The notes below the pieces were generated by a model that was not told where the DNA came from, did no database searches, and saw only the letters and a program-made list of their open reading frames with translations. Shown here piece by piece: positions 1 through 7,015 of a DNA stretch of 11,979 nt. The position numbers and the translations under genes were made by a program. Source of the stretch: CANNDT01 sp945876205 (lineage in GTDB: Bacteria > Acidobacteriota > Vicinamibacteria > Vicinamibacterales > UBA2999). The DNA lies in NCBI GenBank assembly GCA_947503365.1, contig CANNDT010000120.1, positions 1-11,979 on the forward strand, in the 5' to 3' direction. Numbering within the stretch: position 1 is the stretch's first letter; each line of letters begins with the position of its first letter.

Positions 1-2
1 AC

Positions 3-1145
3 GACCACTTCGTCTTCACCGGCCGCGACGACGATGACCGGCAGACGGGCATCGGGCGCGCGTTCGCCGCGCACCACGGATTGAAGAAACCGTATTACGC
101 GACGCCCGGCGACGGCATCTTCCATTGCTATTTTCCGGAGCAGGGCCTCGTCACGCCCGGGCAATTCATTCCTGGCGCCGATTCACACAGCCGCGCCTAC
201 GGCGCATACGGCGCCGTCGGCATCGGCGTGGGATCGACGACGCTCGGCTTCGGATGGGCGACCGGCTACGTGTATTTCACGTTGCCGAAAGCGCGGCGCG
301 TGGTGTTGACCGGGAGGCTCCAGCCGTGGGTGAGCGGCAAGGACATCGTGCTCGAGCTGTTGCGGCGCTGGGGCTCGGTGCAGTCGCAAGGGATGTCGGT
401 GGAGTTTGTCGACGCCAGGCGCCAGTTGCCGATCGCCTATCGCAACACCGTGTCGAACATGATGGCGGAAGCCGAGGCGATGAACGGGATCTTCGCGGCC
501 GATGACATCACCTACGCGTGGTACGCGGCCAAGGGGATGACCGACCTGCCCTACCCGCGCATCGCTCCCGGTGAGGACGCGCGATTCGAGATCGACGAAG
601 AGCTGTCGCTCGCCGCGGTCGTGCCGATGATTGCGAAGCCGTTCAGCCCGGGCAACGCGTTTCCGGCTGAGGAGGTCGCGCGCGAACGGATCGCGTTCGA
701 CAAGGCGATGATCGGGTCGTGCACCAACGGCAGCTACGACGACCTGCTGCAGGCGGCGCTGGTGCTGTATCACGCGAGGCGAGCGGGCGCGACCAGGGCG
801 GCGCGCGAACTGGTCGTGTTTCCAGGGTCGGGCGGCGTGGGCGCGCAGATCGAGCGGCCCGACCCTCGACTGGGTGGTGAATCGATCGCCGACGTCTTTC
901 GATCGGTCGGCGGCGAGATCCGCCGTTCGTGGTGCGGGCCGTGCTTTGGCCAGGGGTCGGACGCGCTGCAACCCGGTCAGCGCGCCATCACGTCCTTCAA
1001 CCGCAATTGGCAGAACCGCATGGGTCTGGGCGGCGAAGGCTATCTCGCCAGCCCGGCCGTCGTCGCCGCGTCGGCACTCCTTGGCTACATGGCGCCCCCT
1101 TCGGAACTTGGACTGCAATGGGACCCCGAGGAATACGGGGTCTGA
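3..1145 (+). CDS. Aconitase/3-isopropylmalate dehydratase-family large subunit (5' truncated by window)
   Basis: The reading frame is open from base 3 and runs to TGA at 1143-1145, so the real start lies upstream of the window. The TTG at 81 is only an internal codon. The protein shows the iron-sulfur hydro-lyase signature: GADSHS (about 174-191), a glycine/alanine-rich GAYGAVGIGVG stretch, IGSCTNG with the first cluster cysteine at 720-722, and CGPC with the other two at 933-935 and 942-944. Near the end are FNRNW..RMG and YLASP, also typical. Members use a [4Fe-4S] cluster to isomerise hydroxy-acids through a cis-unsaturated intermediate. No small-subunit (swivel) domain follows, so the partner must be encoded elsewhere, perhaps upstream. 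I cannot tell LeuC, homoaconitase and other aconitase-like enzymes apart: CGPC and GADSHS differ from typical LeuC. Family is secure, substrate is not. The VWFA-related gene follows after 14 nt. Confidence 0.9.
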   Translation, partial: DHFVFTGRDDDDRQTGIGRAFAAHHGLKKPYYATPGDGIFHCYFPEQGLVTPGQFIPGADSHSRAYGAYGAVGIGVGSTTLGFGWATGYVYFTLPKARRVVLTGRLQPWVSGKDIVLELLRRWGSVQSQGMSVEFVDARRQLPIAYRNTVSNMMAEAEAMNGIFAADDITYAWYAAKGMTDLPYPRIAPGEDARFEIDEELSLAAVVPMIAKPFSPGNAFPAEEVARERIAFDKAMIGSCTNGSYDDLLQAALVLYHARRAGATRAARELVVFPGSGGVGAQIERPDPRLGGESIADVFRSVGGEIRRSWCGPCFGQGSDALQPGQRAITSFNRNWQNRMGLGGEGYLASPAVVAASALLGYMAPPSELGLQWDPEEYGV

Positions 1146-1147
1146 TC

Positions 1148-1153
1148 TAAGAT
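1148..1153 (+). promoter_or_regulatory. Candidate -10 box (TAAGAT) for a leaderless VWFA-protein transcript
   Basis: TAAGAT lies between the stop of the aconitase-like gene (1145) and the ATG at 1160, leaving six bases before the start codon. No purine-rich ribosome binding site is visible. Spacing from a -10 box to a transcription start is usually 6-8 nt, so RNA would begin at or near the A of ATG. No good -35 box is seen. The same arrangement recurs before other genes here. Confidence 0.4.
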
Positions 1154-1159
1154 CGGCCG

Positions 1160-3922
1160 ATGAGAAAGCTGCTGGTCGCGTTCGCGTCGGCCGCTACGCT
1201 GTTCTTCTCGGGCCACGCATTCGCGCAGGCGTCAGCGGCCGCGCCCGACGCCCCACCACCATCCCAGCCGCAGATCCAGGGTCCGACCTTCCGCACCGGC
1301 GTCGAAGTCATCGCCGTCGACGTGGCCGTCGTGGACGGCCGCGGAAAGCCGGTCGACGATCTGCTGTCGCCTGACTTCGTCGTCAAGATCGACGGCGAGC
1401 CGCGGCGCGTCGTGTCGGCCGAGCAGGTCAGGATTGACGTCGAGGCCGCGAAGCGCGAATACGCCGAGCGCGTCGAGACGCTCTACACCACGAACCTGAC
1501 GCCGACCAACGGCCGCATGATCGTGATCGCGGTCGATCAGTTGAACATTCGCCCTGGGGCGGTTCGTCCGCTGCTCGCCACCGCCGCCAAGTTTCTCGAG
1601 TCGCTGAGTCCCGCCGATCGCGTGGCGTTCGTCGCCTACCCGGAGCCCGGCGTCTTCATCGATTTCACCAACGATCGCCTGAAGCTCAAACAGGCGATGG
1701 AGCGGGTCGTCGGCACGCAGGCGACCTTCAACGGCAAGTTCAACATCGGCCTCTACGAGGCCGTCTCGATCAACGACCGGCACGACGACCGGATCTACCA
1801 GATGGTGATCCAGCGCGAGTGCCGCCGCCTGGTGGGCTTCGCGCTGGAGCAGTGCGAGCGCGACGTGATCGTCGAGACGGAGATGATGGTCTCCAGCGTG
1901 CGGCAGGACACGAACCAGTCGCTGCGCGGACTCTTCCAGCTGCTGCAGTACCTCGCGCTCATCGAGGGCCAGAAGACGCTCATCCTGATGTCCGAAGGCA
2001 TGATCCTCGACAGCCAGTCTGACCTCGATCTCGTGATCAGGGCGGCGGCCGTCGGACGCGTCTCGGTCAACGTGCTGCTGATGGACGTGCCGCGCGGCGA
2101 CGTCATGCTCCAGCAGATGCCGCCGACCGCCTCCGAAGATCGCGACATGCAGATGGGCGGGCTCGAGAACCTTGCGGCAGGCGCGCGCGGCGCCCTCTAT
2201 AACGTCATCGGTAGCGGCGAGAACATCTTCGAGCGGCTCTCCTCGGAGATGTCGGCGTACTACATCCTCGCGGTCGAGCAGATCCCCGGCGATCGCGACG
2301 ACCGCAATCACCGTATCGACGTCGAAGTGCGCCGCCGCGGCGTGACGATCCGCTCGCGTCGCGCGTTCGTCCTCTCATCGCCGAACAAGGTGCGCAAGCC
2401 TGAGGAGGCGCTTGGCGACATCATGCGCTCACCGTTCGGCGTCGCCGAGCTGCCGCTGCGCGTTGCGACGTTCTCGCGCCACGACGGCGCCAGCGGCAAG
2501 GTGCGCGTGCTGATTGCCGCCGACGTGGGGCAGCCTGGCGTCGTCGATCAGGACTTCTCGATCGGATACGTGCTGATCGACCGGGACGGCAAGGTCGTGG
2601 CCGGCAACACCGAGAAGCGAACGTTGTCGGCGCCTGACGGCCAGGCGACCACGGCGCCCGCCTACCTTGGCGAGCTCGTCGTCGAGGCGGGCACCTACTC
2701 GCTGCGGTTCGGCGCCGTTGACTCCGCCGGACGCCGCGGCGGCGTGGTGCGCGATGTGAGCGCGTGGAAATTCACCGGCGAGGAATTTGCGCTGGGCGAT
2801 CTGCTGATTGGGGATTTCCCGACCACCGGTGAACCGACGGTGCGTCCGGGCGTCGAGCCGCGCGTTCGCGAATCGCTGGCCGCCTACTTCGAGCTCTATT
2901 CCACGTCCTCCGGCACGTTCGACACCACCAAGGTCAACATCGAGATCGCCGACGAGCAGGACGGCCCCGCGTTGACCTCCGGCCCGGCGCGGATCGTCGC
3001 AAGCGCCGACCCGGCATCGCGCACCGCGCAGGCGATCGTCTCGGCGATCGTCCTGCCGCCGGGACGATATTTCGCGCGCGCCCGCATCGAGCGCGACGGC
3101 AAGGTGGCGGGTGTGCTGCTGCGTCCGTTCATCCTTGACGCGCCGCCGGCCAACGCGCCGATGCCGGTCTTTGCGCTCTCCTCGCTCCCCCAGTTCAATC
3201 CGTCATCGGTCATGGCCAAGGACGTCCTCACCGCCATGCTCGACACGGCGGACAAGGGTGCGCCCGCGCTCAAGGGCGCGATGACCGAAGCGAGGGGAGG
3301 GCGCTACGCGACTGCGGCGCTCGAAGCGCTGACCGCGGGGGATCAGACACTCGCCGCCTTCTTCAAAGGGTTGGACTGGTACTCAAAGGGTCAGATCGGC
3401 CAGGCTGCGACGCAGTTGCAGCTTGCCGCTGGACCACGCCGCGAATTCTTTCCAGCGGCGTTCTATCTCGGGGCTGCGTTCGCCGCCGGCGGAAAGGATC
3501 GCGAAGCTGCCGGAGTGTGGCAACTGGCGATCGGCAACCAGCCGCGTCCGCGGCTCGCATACGTCCTGTTCGCCGACGCACGACTGCGCGATGGTCAGCC
3601 CACGTCGGTGATCGACGTGCTGAAGCCGATGTATGAGACGACGCCGGCCGACGATGAGATTGCCATGCGCCTGGCGTCGGCCATGCTCATGACCGGCCGG
3701 TACGTCGAAGCGCGGCCCGTGCTCGACACTTTCCTGGCCAAGCATCCCACCGATCAGGCCGCGCTCTTCGCCGCCGTCTTCGCGCAGTACCAGGCGACGA
3801 CGCGCGAACACCTGGCGCTGACCGCCGCCGACCGGACCAAGCTCATGCGCTACGTCAGAGCGTACCAGGGACCGCAACAGGCGCTCCTGACGAAATACCT
3901 GAACGTGATGACGTCGCGCTGA
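1160..3922 (+). CDS. Secreted VWFA-related acidobacterial protein with C-terminal TPR-like repeats
   Basis: This 920-residue protein starts with a clear signal peptide: MRK, a hydrophobic stretch to about residue 19, then AFA before a probable cleavage after residue 22. It should be exported. Residues 44-80 (RTGVEVIAVDVAVVDG, then GKPVDDL, DFVVKIDG) match the N-terminal segment of the VWFA-related proteins expanded in Acidobacteriota. The von Willebrand A fold begins at about 119 (GRMIVIAVDQLNI) and runs to about 375. The metal-site motif normally written DxSxS reads D126-Q-L-N-I here, so divalent-metal ligation may be altered. A beta-rich middle region (about 420-680) is of unknown function. 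From about 725 to 890, helical repeats with alternating A/G/Y positions look like TPRs. Such proteins are presumed to mediate protein contacts outside the cytoplasm, with no defined reaction. The 3' end overlaps the opposing membrane gene by 68 nt. Confidence 0.88.
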   Translation: MRKLLVAFASAATLFFSGHAFAQASAAAPDAPPPSQPQIQGPTFRTGVEVIAVDVAVVDGRGKPVDDLLSPDFVVKIDGEPRRVVSAEQVRIDVEAAKREYAERVETLYTTNLTPTNGRMIVIAVDQLNIRPGAVRPLLATAAKFLESLSPADRVAFVAYPEPGVFIDFTNDRLKLKQAMERVVGTQATFNGKFNIGLYEAVSINDRHDDRIYQMVIQRECRRLVGFALEQCERDVIVETEMMVSSVRQDTNQSLRGLFQLLQYLALIEGQKTLILMSEGMILDSQSDLDLVIRAAAVGRVSVNVLLMDVPRGDVMLQQMPPTASEDRDMQMGGLENLAAGARGALYNVIGSGENIFERLSSEMSAYYILAVEQIPGDRDDRNHRIDVEVRRRGVTIRSRRAFVLSSPNKVRKPEEALGDIMRSPFGVAELPLRVATFSRHDGASGKVRVLIAADVGQPGVVDQDFSIGYVLIDRDGKVVAGNTEKRTLSAPDGQATTAPAYLGELVVEAGTYSLRFGAVDSAGRRGGVVRDVSAWKFTGEEFALGDLLIGDFPTTGEPTVRPGVEPRVRESLAAYFELYSTSSGTFDTTKVNIEIADEQDGPALTSGPARIVASADPASRTAQAIVSAIVLPPGRYFARARIERDGKVAGVLLRPFILDAPPANAPMPVFALSSLPQFNPSSVMAKDVLTAMLDTADKGAPALKGAMTEARGGRYATAALEALTAGDQTLAAFFKGLDWYSKGQIGQAATQLQLAAGPRREFFPAAFYLGAAFAAGGKDREAAGVWQLAIGNQPRPRLAYVLFADARLRDGQPTSVIDVLKPMYETTPADDEIAMRLASAMLMTGRYVEARPVLDTFLAKHPTDQAALFAAVFAQYQATTREHLALTAADRTKLMRYVRAYQGPQQALLTKYLNVMTSR

Positions 3923-4571
3923 AGCGCCGCCGGTAGTACGCCGTCCAGATGATCGTCGCCGGCGTGCCGATGATCGACGGCGAGAGCCACGCCACCATCG
4001 GCCACATTCCCATGTTGCTGGCGTTGACCACCAGGAATGCCGTCGTCGCCGCGATGCATCCGCCCAGCATGGCGCCCATGTGCTCGAACCACCAGTGCAT
4101 CCGCGTGGTCGGGATCCGCAGCCAGTAGCGCAGCGCGCCGCCGCCGCCGAGCAATCCAATCACCGAGAACGCCATGAACAGGACCTGGCCGCGCCAGATG
4201 CCGTAGGCGCCGAGGGCGAGGCTGAAGAGCGCCGTCAGGGCCGGGAGCCCCGTGTCCCACCAGTGCAGGTGAGGGGTCGTGCGTTGCTTGAATTGCAGCA
4301 CCCTCACGCCCGTCGACACCGCGTTCGCGGTGAGGAAGGCGACCGCCAGCAGGAAGAACCCGGCGTCACGCGCCGCGGGTCGCGGGTCGAAGAACAGCCG
4401 CGCGCCGCTCAGCAGCAGCGCGGTCGCCGAGACGATCGCCATCGCGCCCACGAACACCCAGCCGGCGCGGCGATGAAGACGGCCGCCCTTTATGGCCACG
4501 ATCGGAATCAACATCGAGGCGAGCGCCACCGATCCGGCGGCGATGTGTAAGAAGAGAAGTGGCTTGATCAT
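3855..4571 (-). CDS. Multi-pass integral membrane protein, DUF2306-like
   Basis: Encodes about 238 residues from ATG at 4571 (MIKPLLFLHIAAG). An upstream ATG at 4613 would add 14 polar residues in front of the first membrane helix and is less likely. Six to seven hydrophobic segments are visible. The pattern of LHIAAG in the first helix, then GRLHRRAGWVFVGAM before the second, resembles DUF2306-type membrane proteins, whose role is unknown. A second histidine-rich loop reads RMHWWFEHMGAM, and the paired histidines might bind metal or haem, which is only a suggestion. The C-terminal tail is hydrophilic and is encoded antisense to the last codons of the VWFA gene. The gene is divergent from the histidine kinase across about 110 nt, so the two-component pair could control it; this is inferred from position only. 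Confidence 0.72.
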   Translation of the reverse strand: MIKPLLFLHIAAGSVALASMLIPIVAIKGGRLHRRAGWVFVGAMAIVSATALLLSGARLFFDPRPAARDAGFFLLAVAFLTANAVSTGVRVLQFKQRTTPHLHWWDTGLPALTALFSLALGAYGIWRGQVLFMAFSVIGLLGGGGALRYWLRIPTTRMHWWFEHMGAMLGGCIAATTAFLVVNASNMGMWPMVAWLSPSIIGTPATIIWTAYYRRRFSATSSRSGISSGAPVAVPGTL

Positions 4572-4577
4572 GCAGCG

Positions 4578-4583
4578 ATTGTG
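4578..4583 (-). promoter_or_regulatory. Candidate -10 box (CACAAT) for the membrane-protein gene
   Basis: On the minus strand CACAAT is followed by six bases and then the ATG at 4571. It differs from TACAAT at one position. No Shine-Dalgarno is present. This supports the ATG at 4571 over the upstream one and matches the leaderless pattern elsewhere in the window. Confidence 0.3.
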
Positions 4584-4668
4584 CGCGCCGCGCGCGACCC
4601 GCGCATGTGCCACACGTCACCCTGCCGAACCATGACTTCCGGCACCCTCCGTTCGCCGTCCCAACTCA

Positions 4669-4674
4669 TACAAT
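4669..4674 (+). promoter_or_regulatory. Candidate -10 box (TACAAT) for the histidine kinase-response regulator operon
   Basis: TACAAT is a near-consensus -10 hexamer ending seven bases before the ATG at 4682. If used, it makes the long reading frame upstream untranslated and also excludes the ATG at 4673, which overlaps the box. No convincing -35 element is seen 16-18 nt upstream, so a partner regulator or extended contacts may be needed. Confidence 0.42.
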
Positions 4675-4681
4675 GACGGGG

Positions 4682-5809
4682 ATGCGTGCCCACCTCTGGC
4701 TCCAGATAGCCGGGTTCGTCACCTGGCTCGTCAGCGGCATTCCGATGCTGACCAGCGTGGCTCGCGGCACCGTGCCGGCACCGGTTGCGCTGGCGTGGGC
4801 GTGCGGCTACGTCGCGTTTGGCGTGGCGTTTGGGATCTCAGGCCGGGTGCATGGCCGCGGCGGTCTGGGAGGGCGCCGCGCCCTGCTTGCCATCCAGGCC
4901 GCATCCGGCCTTGTCATGGTGCATACGACGACGAACGGACTGGCGGCGGCGACGCTCGTCGTGGTGGCGGCGCAACTGCTCGACGCATTCAGCACCAGTG
5001 GCGCCGTCGCGTGGGTCGTCATTCAGACGGCGCTGCTGATGGCGTCCTTCGCGACGACGTTCGGCGTCGTGCCGGCAATCACCATTGGCGGCGCCTTCGC
5101 CGGGTTCGAGACGTTCGCGCTGGCCACGGCGTCCCTGGCCCACAGCGAGCGCGCGGCCCGCGAGGATCTGTCCCGCGCCAACGCGGAGCTCGTCGCCACA
5201 CGGTCGCTGCTCGCCGAGGACAGCCGTGTCGCCGAGCGGCTGCGCATCTCACGCGACCTGCACGACGCGATCGGCCATCACCTGACCGCGCTCAGCCTGC
5301 AACTGGAAGTGGCCTCGCGGCTGACCTCGGGCCAGGCGGCCTCGCACGTCGAGCAGGCGCATGCCGTGACGCGGCTGCTGCTCTCCGACGTCCGCGACGT
5401 CGTCAGCCGTCTTCGCGAGACCAGCAGGATGAATCTTGCTGAGGCGATCCGCACGCTTGCCGCCAGCGCCGGCTCGCTCGAGATTCACCTCGACGTGCCC
5501 GACCCGCTCGAGCTCGACGACCCCGCGCAGGCGCATGCGCTGCTGCGCTGCGTGCAGGAGATCATCACGAACGCGGCGCGACACGGCGGCGCGCGGAATC
5601 TCTGGGTCCGCATCGAGCGGCGCGCCGAGGGCATCGATCTGCATGCGCGCGACGACGGCCAGGGGACAACCGATCTCAAGTGGGGCAACGGCCTCTCGGG
5701 GATGCGTGAGCGTTTCGAAGAGCATGCGGGCCGAGTCGAGTTCACCCCGGGCGCGGGCCGCGGTTTCGAGATCCACGGCTTCATACCCACGGCCGAGACC
5801 GCCTCGTGA
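4682..5809 (+). CDS. Two-component sensor histidine kinase, DesK/NarX type (HisKA_3)
   Basis: The frame is open from 4607, but the first 25 codons lack the character of a membrane protein start and a TACAAT box sits just before ATG 4682, so I prefer 4682 (375 residues). The N-terminal half is a membrane sensor with five to six hydrophobic segments and no recognisable periplasmic ligand domain. A short linker with coiled-coil character (HSERAAREDLSRANAEL) leads to the dimerisation/phosphoacceptor helix RLRISRDLHDAIGHH, where the histidine of DLHD is phosphorylated. The ATPase domain shows the N box (EIITNAARHG), the G box (ARDDGQG) and the second glycine motif (NGLSGMRER). The kinase should pass phosphate to the overlapping response regulator. 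The stimulus cannot be read from sequence; this architecture is often linked to membrane state or envelope stress. Confidence 0.9.
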   Translation: MRAHLWLQIAGFVTWLVSGIPMLTSVARGTVPAPVALAWACGYVAFGVAFGISGRVHGRGGLGGRRALLAIQAASGLVMVHTTTNGLAAATLVVVAAQLLDAFSTSGAVAWVVIQTALLMASFATTFGVVPAITIGGAFAGFETFALATASLAHSERAAREDLSRANAELVATRSLLAEDSRVAERLRISRDLHDAIGHHLTALSLQLEVASRLTSGQAASHVEQAHAVTRLLLSDVRDVVSRLRETSRMNLAEAIRTLAASAGSLEIHLDVPDPLELDDPAQAHALLRCVQEIITNAARHGGARNLWVRIERRAEGIDLHARDDGQGTTDLKWGNGLSGMRERFEEHAGRVEFTPGAGRGFEIHGFIPTAETAS

Positions 5810-6447
5810 TCCGGATCGTCCTCGTGGACGACCAGACGCTGGTGCGTCAGGGGATACGCTCGCTGCTCGAGTTATCCGGCGATATCGAGATCGTGGCCGA
5901 GGCGTCGGATGGTGAGGAAGGTCTCGTCGTCATCCGCCGCGAGCGGCCCGACGTCGTGCTGCTCGACGTGCGGATGCCCAGGAAGGGCGGCATCGACGTG
6001 CTGCGCGCGCTGCAAGCGGACGGCGGTGCACCGCCGGCGATCCTGCTGACAACGTTTGACGACGATGAGGTGTTGCTCGAGGGGATGAAGGCAGGGGCGC
6101 GCGGCTACCTGCTGAAGGATGTGTCGCTCGAGCAGCTCACCGGCGCGATCCGGATGGTCGCCGCCGGAGGGACGGTGATCCGTCCGGCGATCACCGAGCG
6201 CGTGCTCCGCGGTCTCGAGCACGTGCGCCGCGACTTCGACGCGCTCAGCCCGCCCGACCCGCTCACGAAGCGCGAGGTGGAGATCCTTCGCCTGATGGCC
6301 GGCGGCTACAGCAACCGCGAGATCGCGGATGCGCTCGGCACCGCCGAAGGCACCGTCAAGAATCACGCCTCCAGCATCCTGTCGAAACTCGGCGTCCGCG
6401 ATCGGACACGGGCCGTCCTAAAGGCCTTGGAGCTCGGCTACATTTAG
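5806..6447 (+). CDS. Response regulator, NarL/FixJ family with LuxR-type HTH
   Basis: The 213-residue protein begins with GTG at 5806, and GTGA overlaps the kinase stop by four bases, which implies translational coupling. The receiver domain (1-120) has the acidic pair DD at 8-9, the phosphorylation site D54 in VVLLDVRMP, the switch threonine in LLTTFDDD at about 82 and the conserved K104 in GYLLKD. The C-terminal domain (about 150-210) is a LuxR/GerE helix-turn-helix: LTKREVEILRLMAGGYSN, REIADALGTAEGTVKNH and ILSKLGVRDRTRAV. Phosphorylation by the partner kinase should promote dimerisation and DNA binding. Plausible targets include the divergent membrane gene, but no binding-site dyad was identified. 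All key residues are present, so the protein is expected to be functional. Confidence 0.93.
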   Translation: MIRIVLVDDQTLVRQGIRSLLELSGDIEIVAEASDGEEGLVVIRRERPDVVLLDVRMPRKGGIDVLRALQADGGAPPAILLTTFDDDEVLLEGMKAGARGYLLKDVSLEQLTGAIRMVAAGGTVIRPAITERVLRGLEHVRRDFDALSPPDPLTKREVEILRLMAGGYSNREIADALGTAEGTVKNHASSILSKLGVRDRTRAVLKALELGYI

Positions 6448-6501
6448 CCACAGGCACTTCTCCAAGGCGCGCGTTTTCGGCTACCGTACTCTCGATACAC
6501 C

Positions 6502-6507
6502 GGGAGG
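6502..6507 (+). promoter_or_regulatory. Shine-Dalgarno (GGGAGG) of the antitoxin gene
   Basis: GGGAGG lies five bases before the GTG at 6513 and decides that start. Strong initiation at the first gene is expected for an antitoxin that must outnumber its toxin. It contrasts with the apparent lack of ribosome binding sites at several neighbouring genes. Confidence 0.6.
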
Positions 6508-6512
6508 TTAAG

Positions 6513-6701
6513 GTGCAGACAGCGAAACAGGAAGTGGAGGAGCTCCTCAGGGAGCTTCCCGAGGATGCCACCCTCGAGGACATCCAGTATCACATCTACG
6601 TCAAGCAGAAGATCGCGCAGGGTCTATCGGATATTGCTGCCGGTCGAGTCATGTCGCAAGAAGAGGTCGAGAAGCGATTCGCTCGATGGCTCGGGAAGTA
6701 G
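6513..6701 (+). CDS. Type II toxin-antitoxin antitoxin, partner of ParE/RelE-type toxin
   Basis: A 62-residue acidic, helical protein starting with GTG at 6513 behind a good ribosome binding site. It contains EDIQYHIYVKQKI and GRVMSQEEVEKR, a pattern I associate with small antitoxins paired with ParE/RelE toxins across many bacteria. The first half (EVEELLRELPEDATLEDIQYHI) would form helices. The C-terminal tail including the RFARWL stretch is likely to wrap the toxin. There is no obvious ribbon-helix-helix or helix-turn-helix, so whether it autoregulates by DNA binding is unclear. It overlaps the toxin gene by 16 nt, giving coupled expression. Role assignment rests on size, sequence resemblance and pairing. 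Confidence 0.8.
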   Translation: MQTAKQEVEELLRELPEDATLEDIQYHIYVKQKIAQGLSDIAAGRVMSQEEVEKRFARWLGK

Positions 6702-6991
6702 TCTGGGCAGAGTCAGCATCGGACGACCTTGCCGAACTCGCCAGCTACATCGCAAAGGATTCCGAATTCTACGCCGCCGCAGTGGTCCGCGAGTTGATCG
6801 AAGCGGCTCGTTCGCTCGATCTTTTCGCCGAACGCGGACGGATCGTTCCCGAATATTCTGACGCCGCCATCAGGGAATTGCTCGTCAGGGACTACCGGCT
6901 CGTGTACCACGTGGGCGAGGCGGCCATTCACGTGCTTCGCATCGTACACGGAGCCCGGCACCTGCCAGCCGACGCGCCTCTTGCTCGGTGA
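6686..6991 (+). CDS. Type II toxin, ParE/RelE superfamily
   Basis: A 101-residue protein whose ATG lies inside the antitoxin gene. The start of the fold is visible in VVWAESASDDLAELASYIAKDS, then a helix AAAVVRELIEAARSLDLFAERGR, then beta strands IRELLVRDYRLVYHVGEAAIHVLRIVHGAR. The conserved arginines in the strands (R of RELLV, RDYRLVY and HGAR) fit the ParE/RelE family. RelE members cleave ribosome-bound mRNA, whereas ParE members poison gyrase. The sequence without structure comparison does not separate them; the RLVYHV and HVLRIVHGAR pattern resembles ParE-like entries. It should be neutralised by the upstream protein. The glycosidase gene starts 24 nt after its stop. Confidence 0.87.
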   Translation: MAREVVWAESASDDLAELASYIAKDSEFYAAAVVRELIEAARSLDLFAERGRIVPEYSDAAIRELLVRDYRLVYHVGEAAIHVLRIVHGARHLPADAPLAR

Positions 6992-7015
6992 TGCTCTTAC
7001 AAGATTCGAATCCGA

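Noticed and set aside
183..1118. Long minus-strand open frame across the aconitase-like gene
   Set aside because: Arg/His/Gly-rich artefact of high-GC antisense codons; the plus strand has clear family motifs.
1232..2311. Long minus-strand open frame inside the VWFA-related gene
   Set aside because: Rich in His, Arg, Asp and Leu without domain character; it is the antisense shadow of a well-supported gene.
4607..4681. Histidine kinase start at 4607 or 4673
   Set aside because: The extra N-terminal residues are not hydrophobic or conserved-looking, and a TACAAT box overlaps 4673; ATG 4682 fits better.
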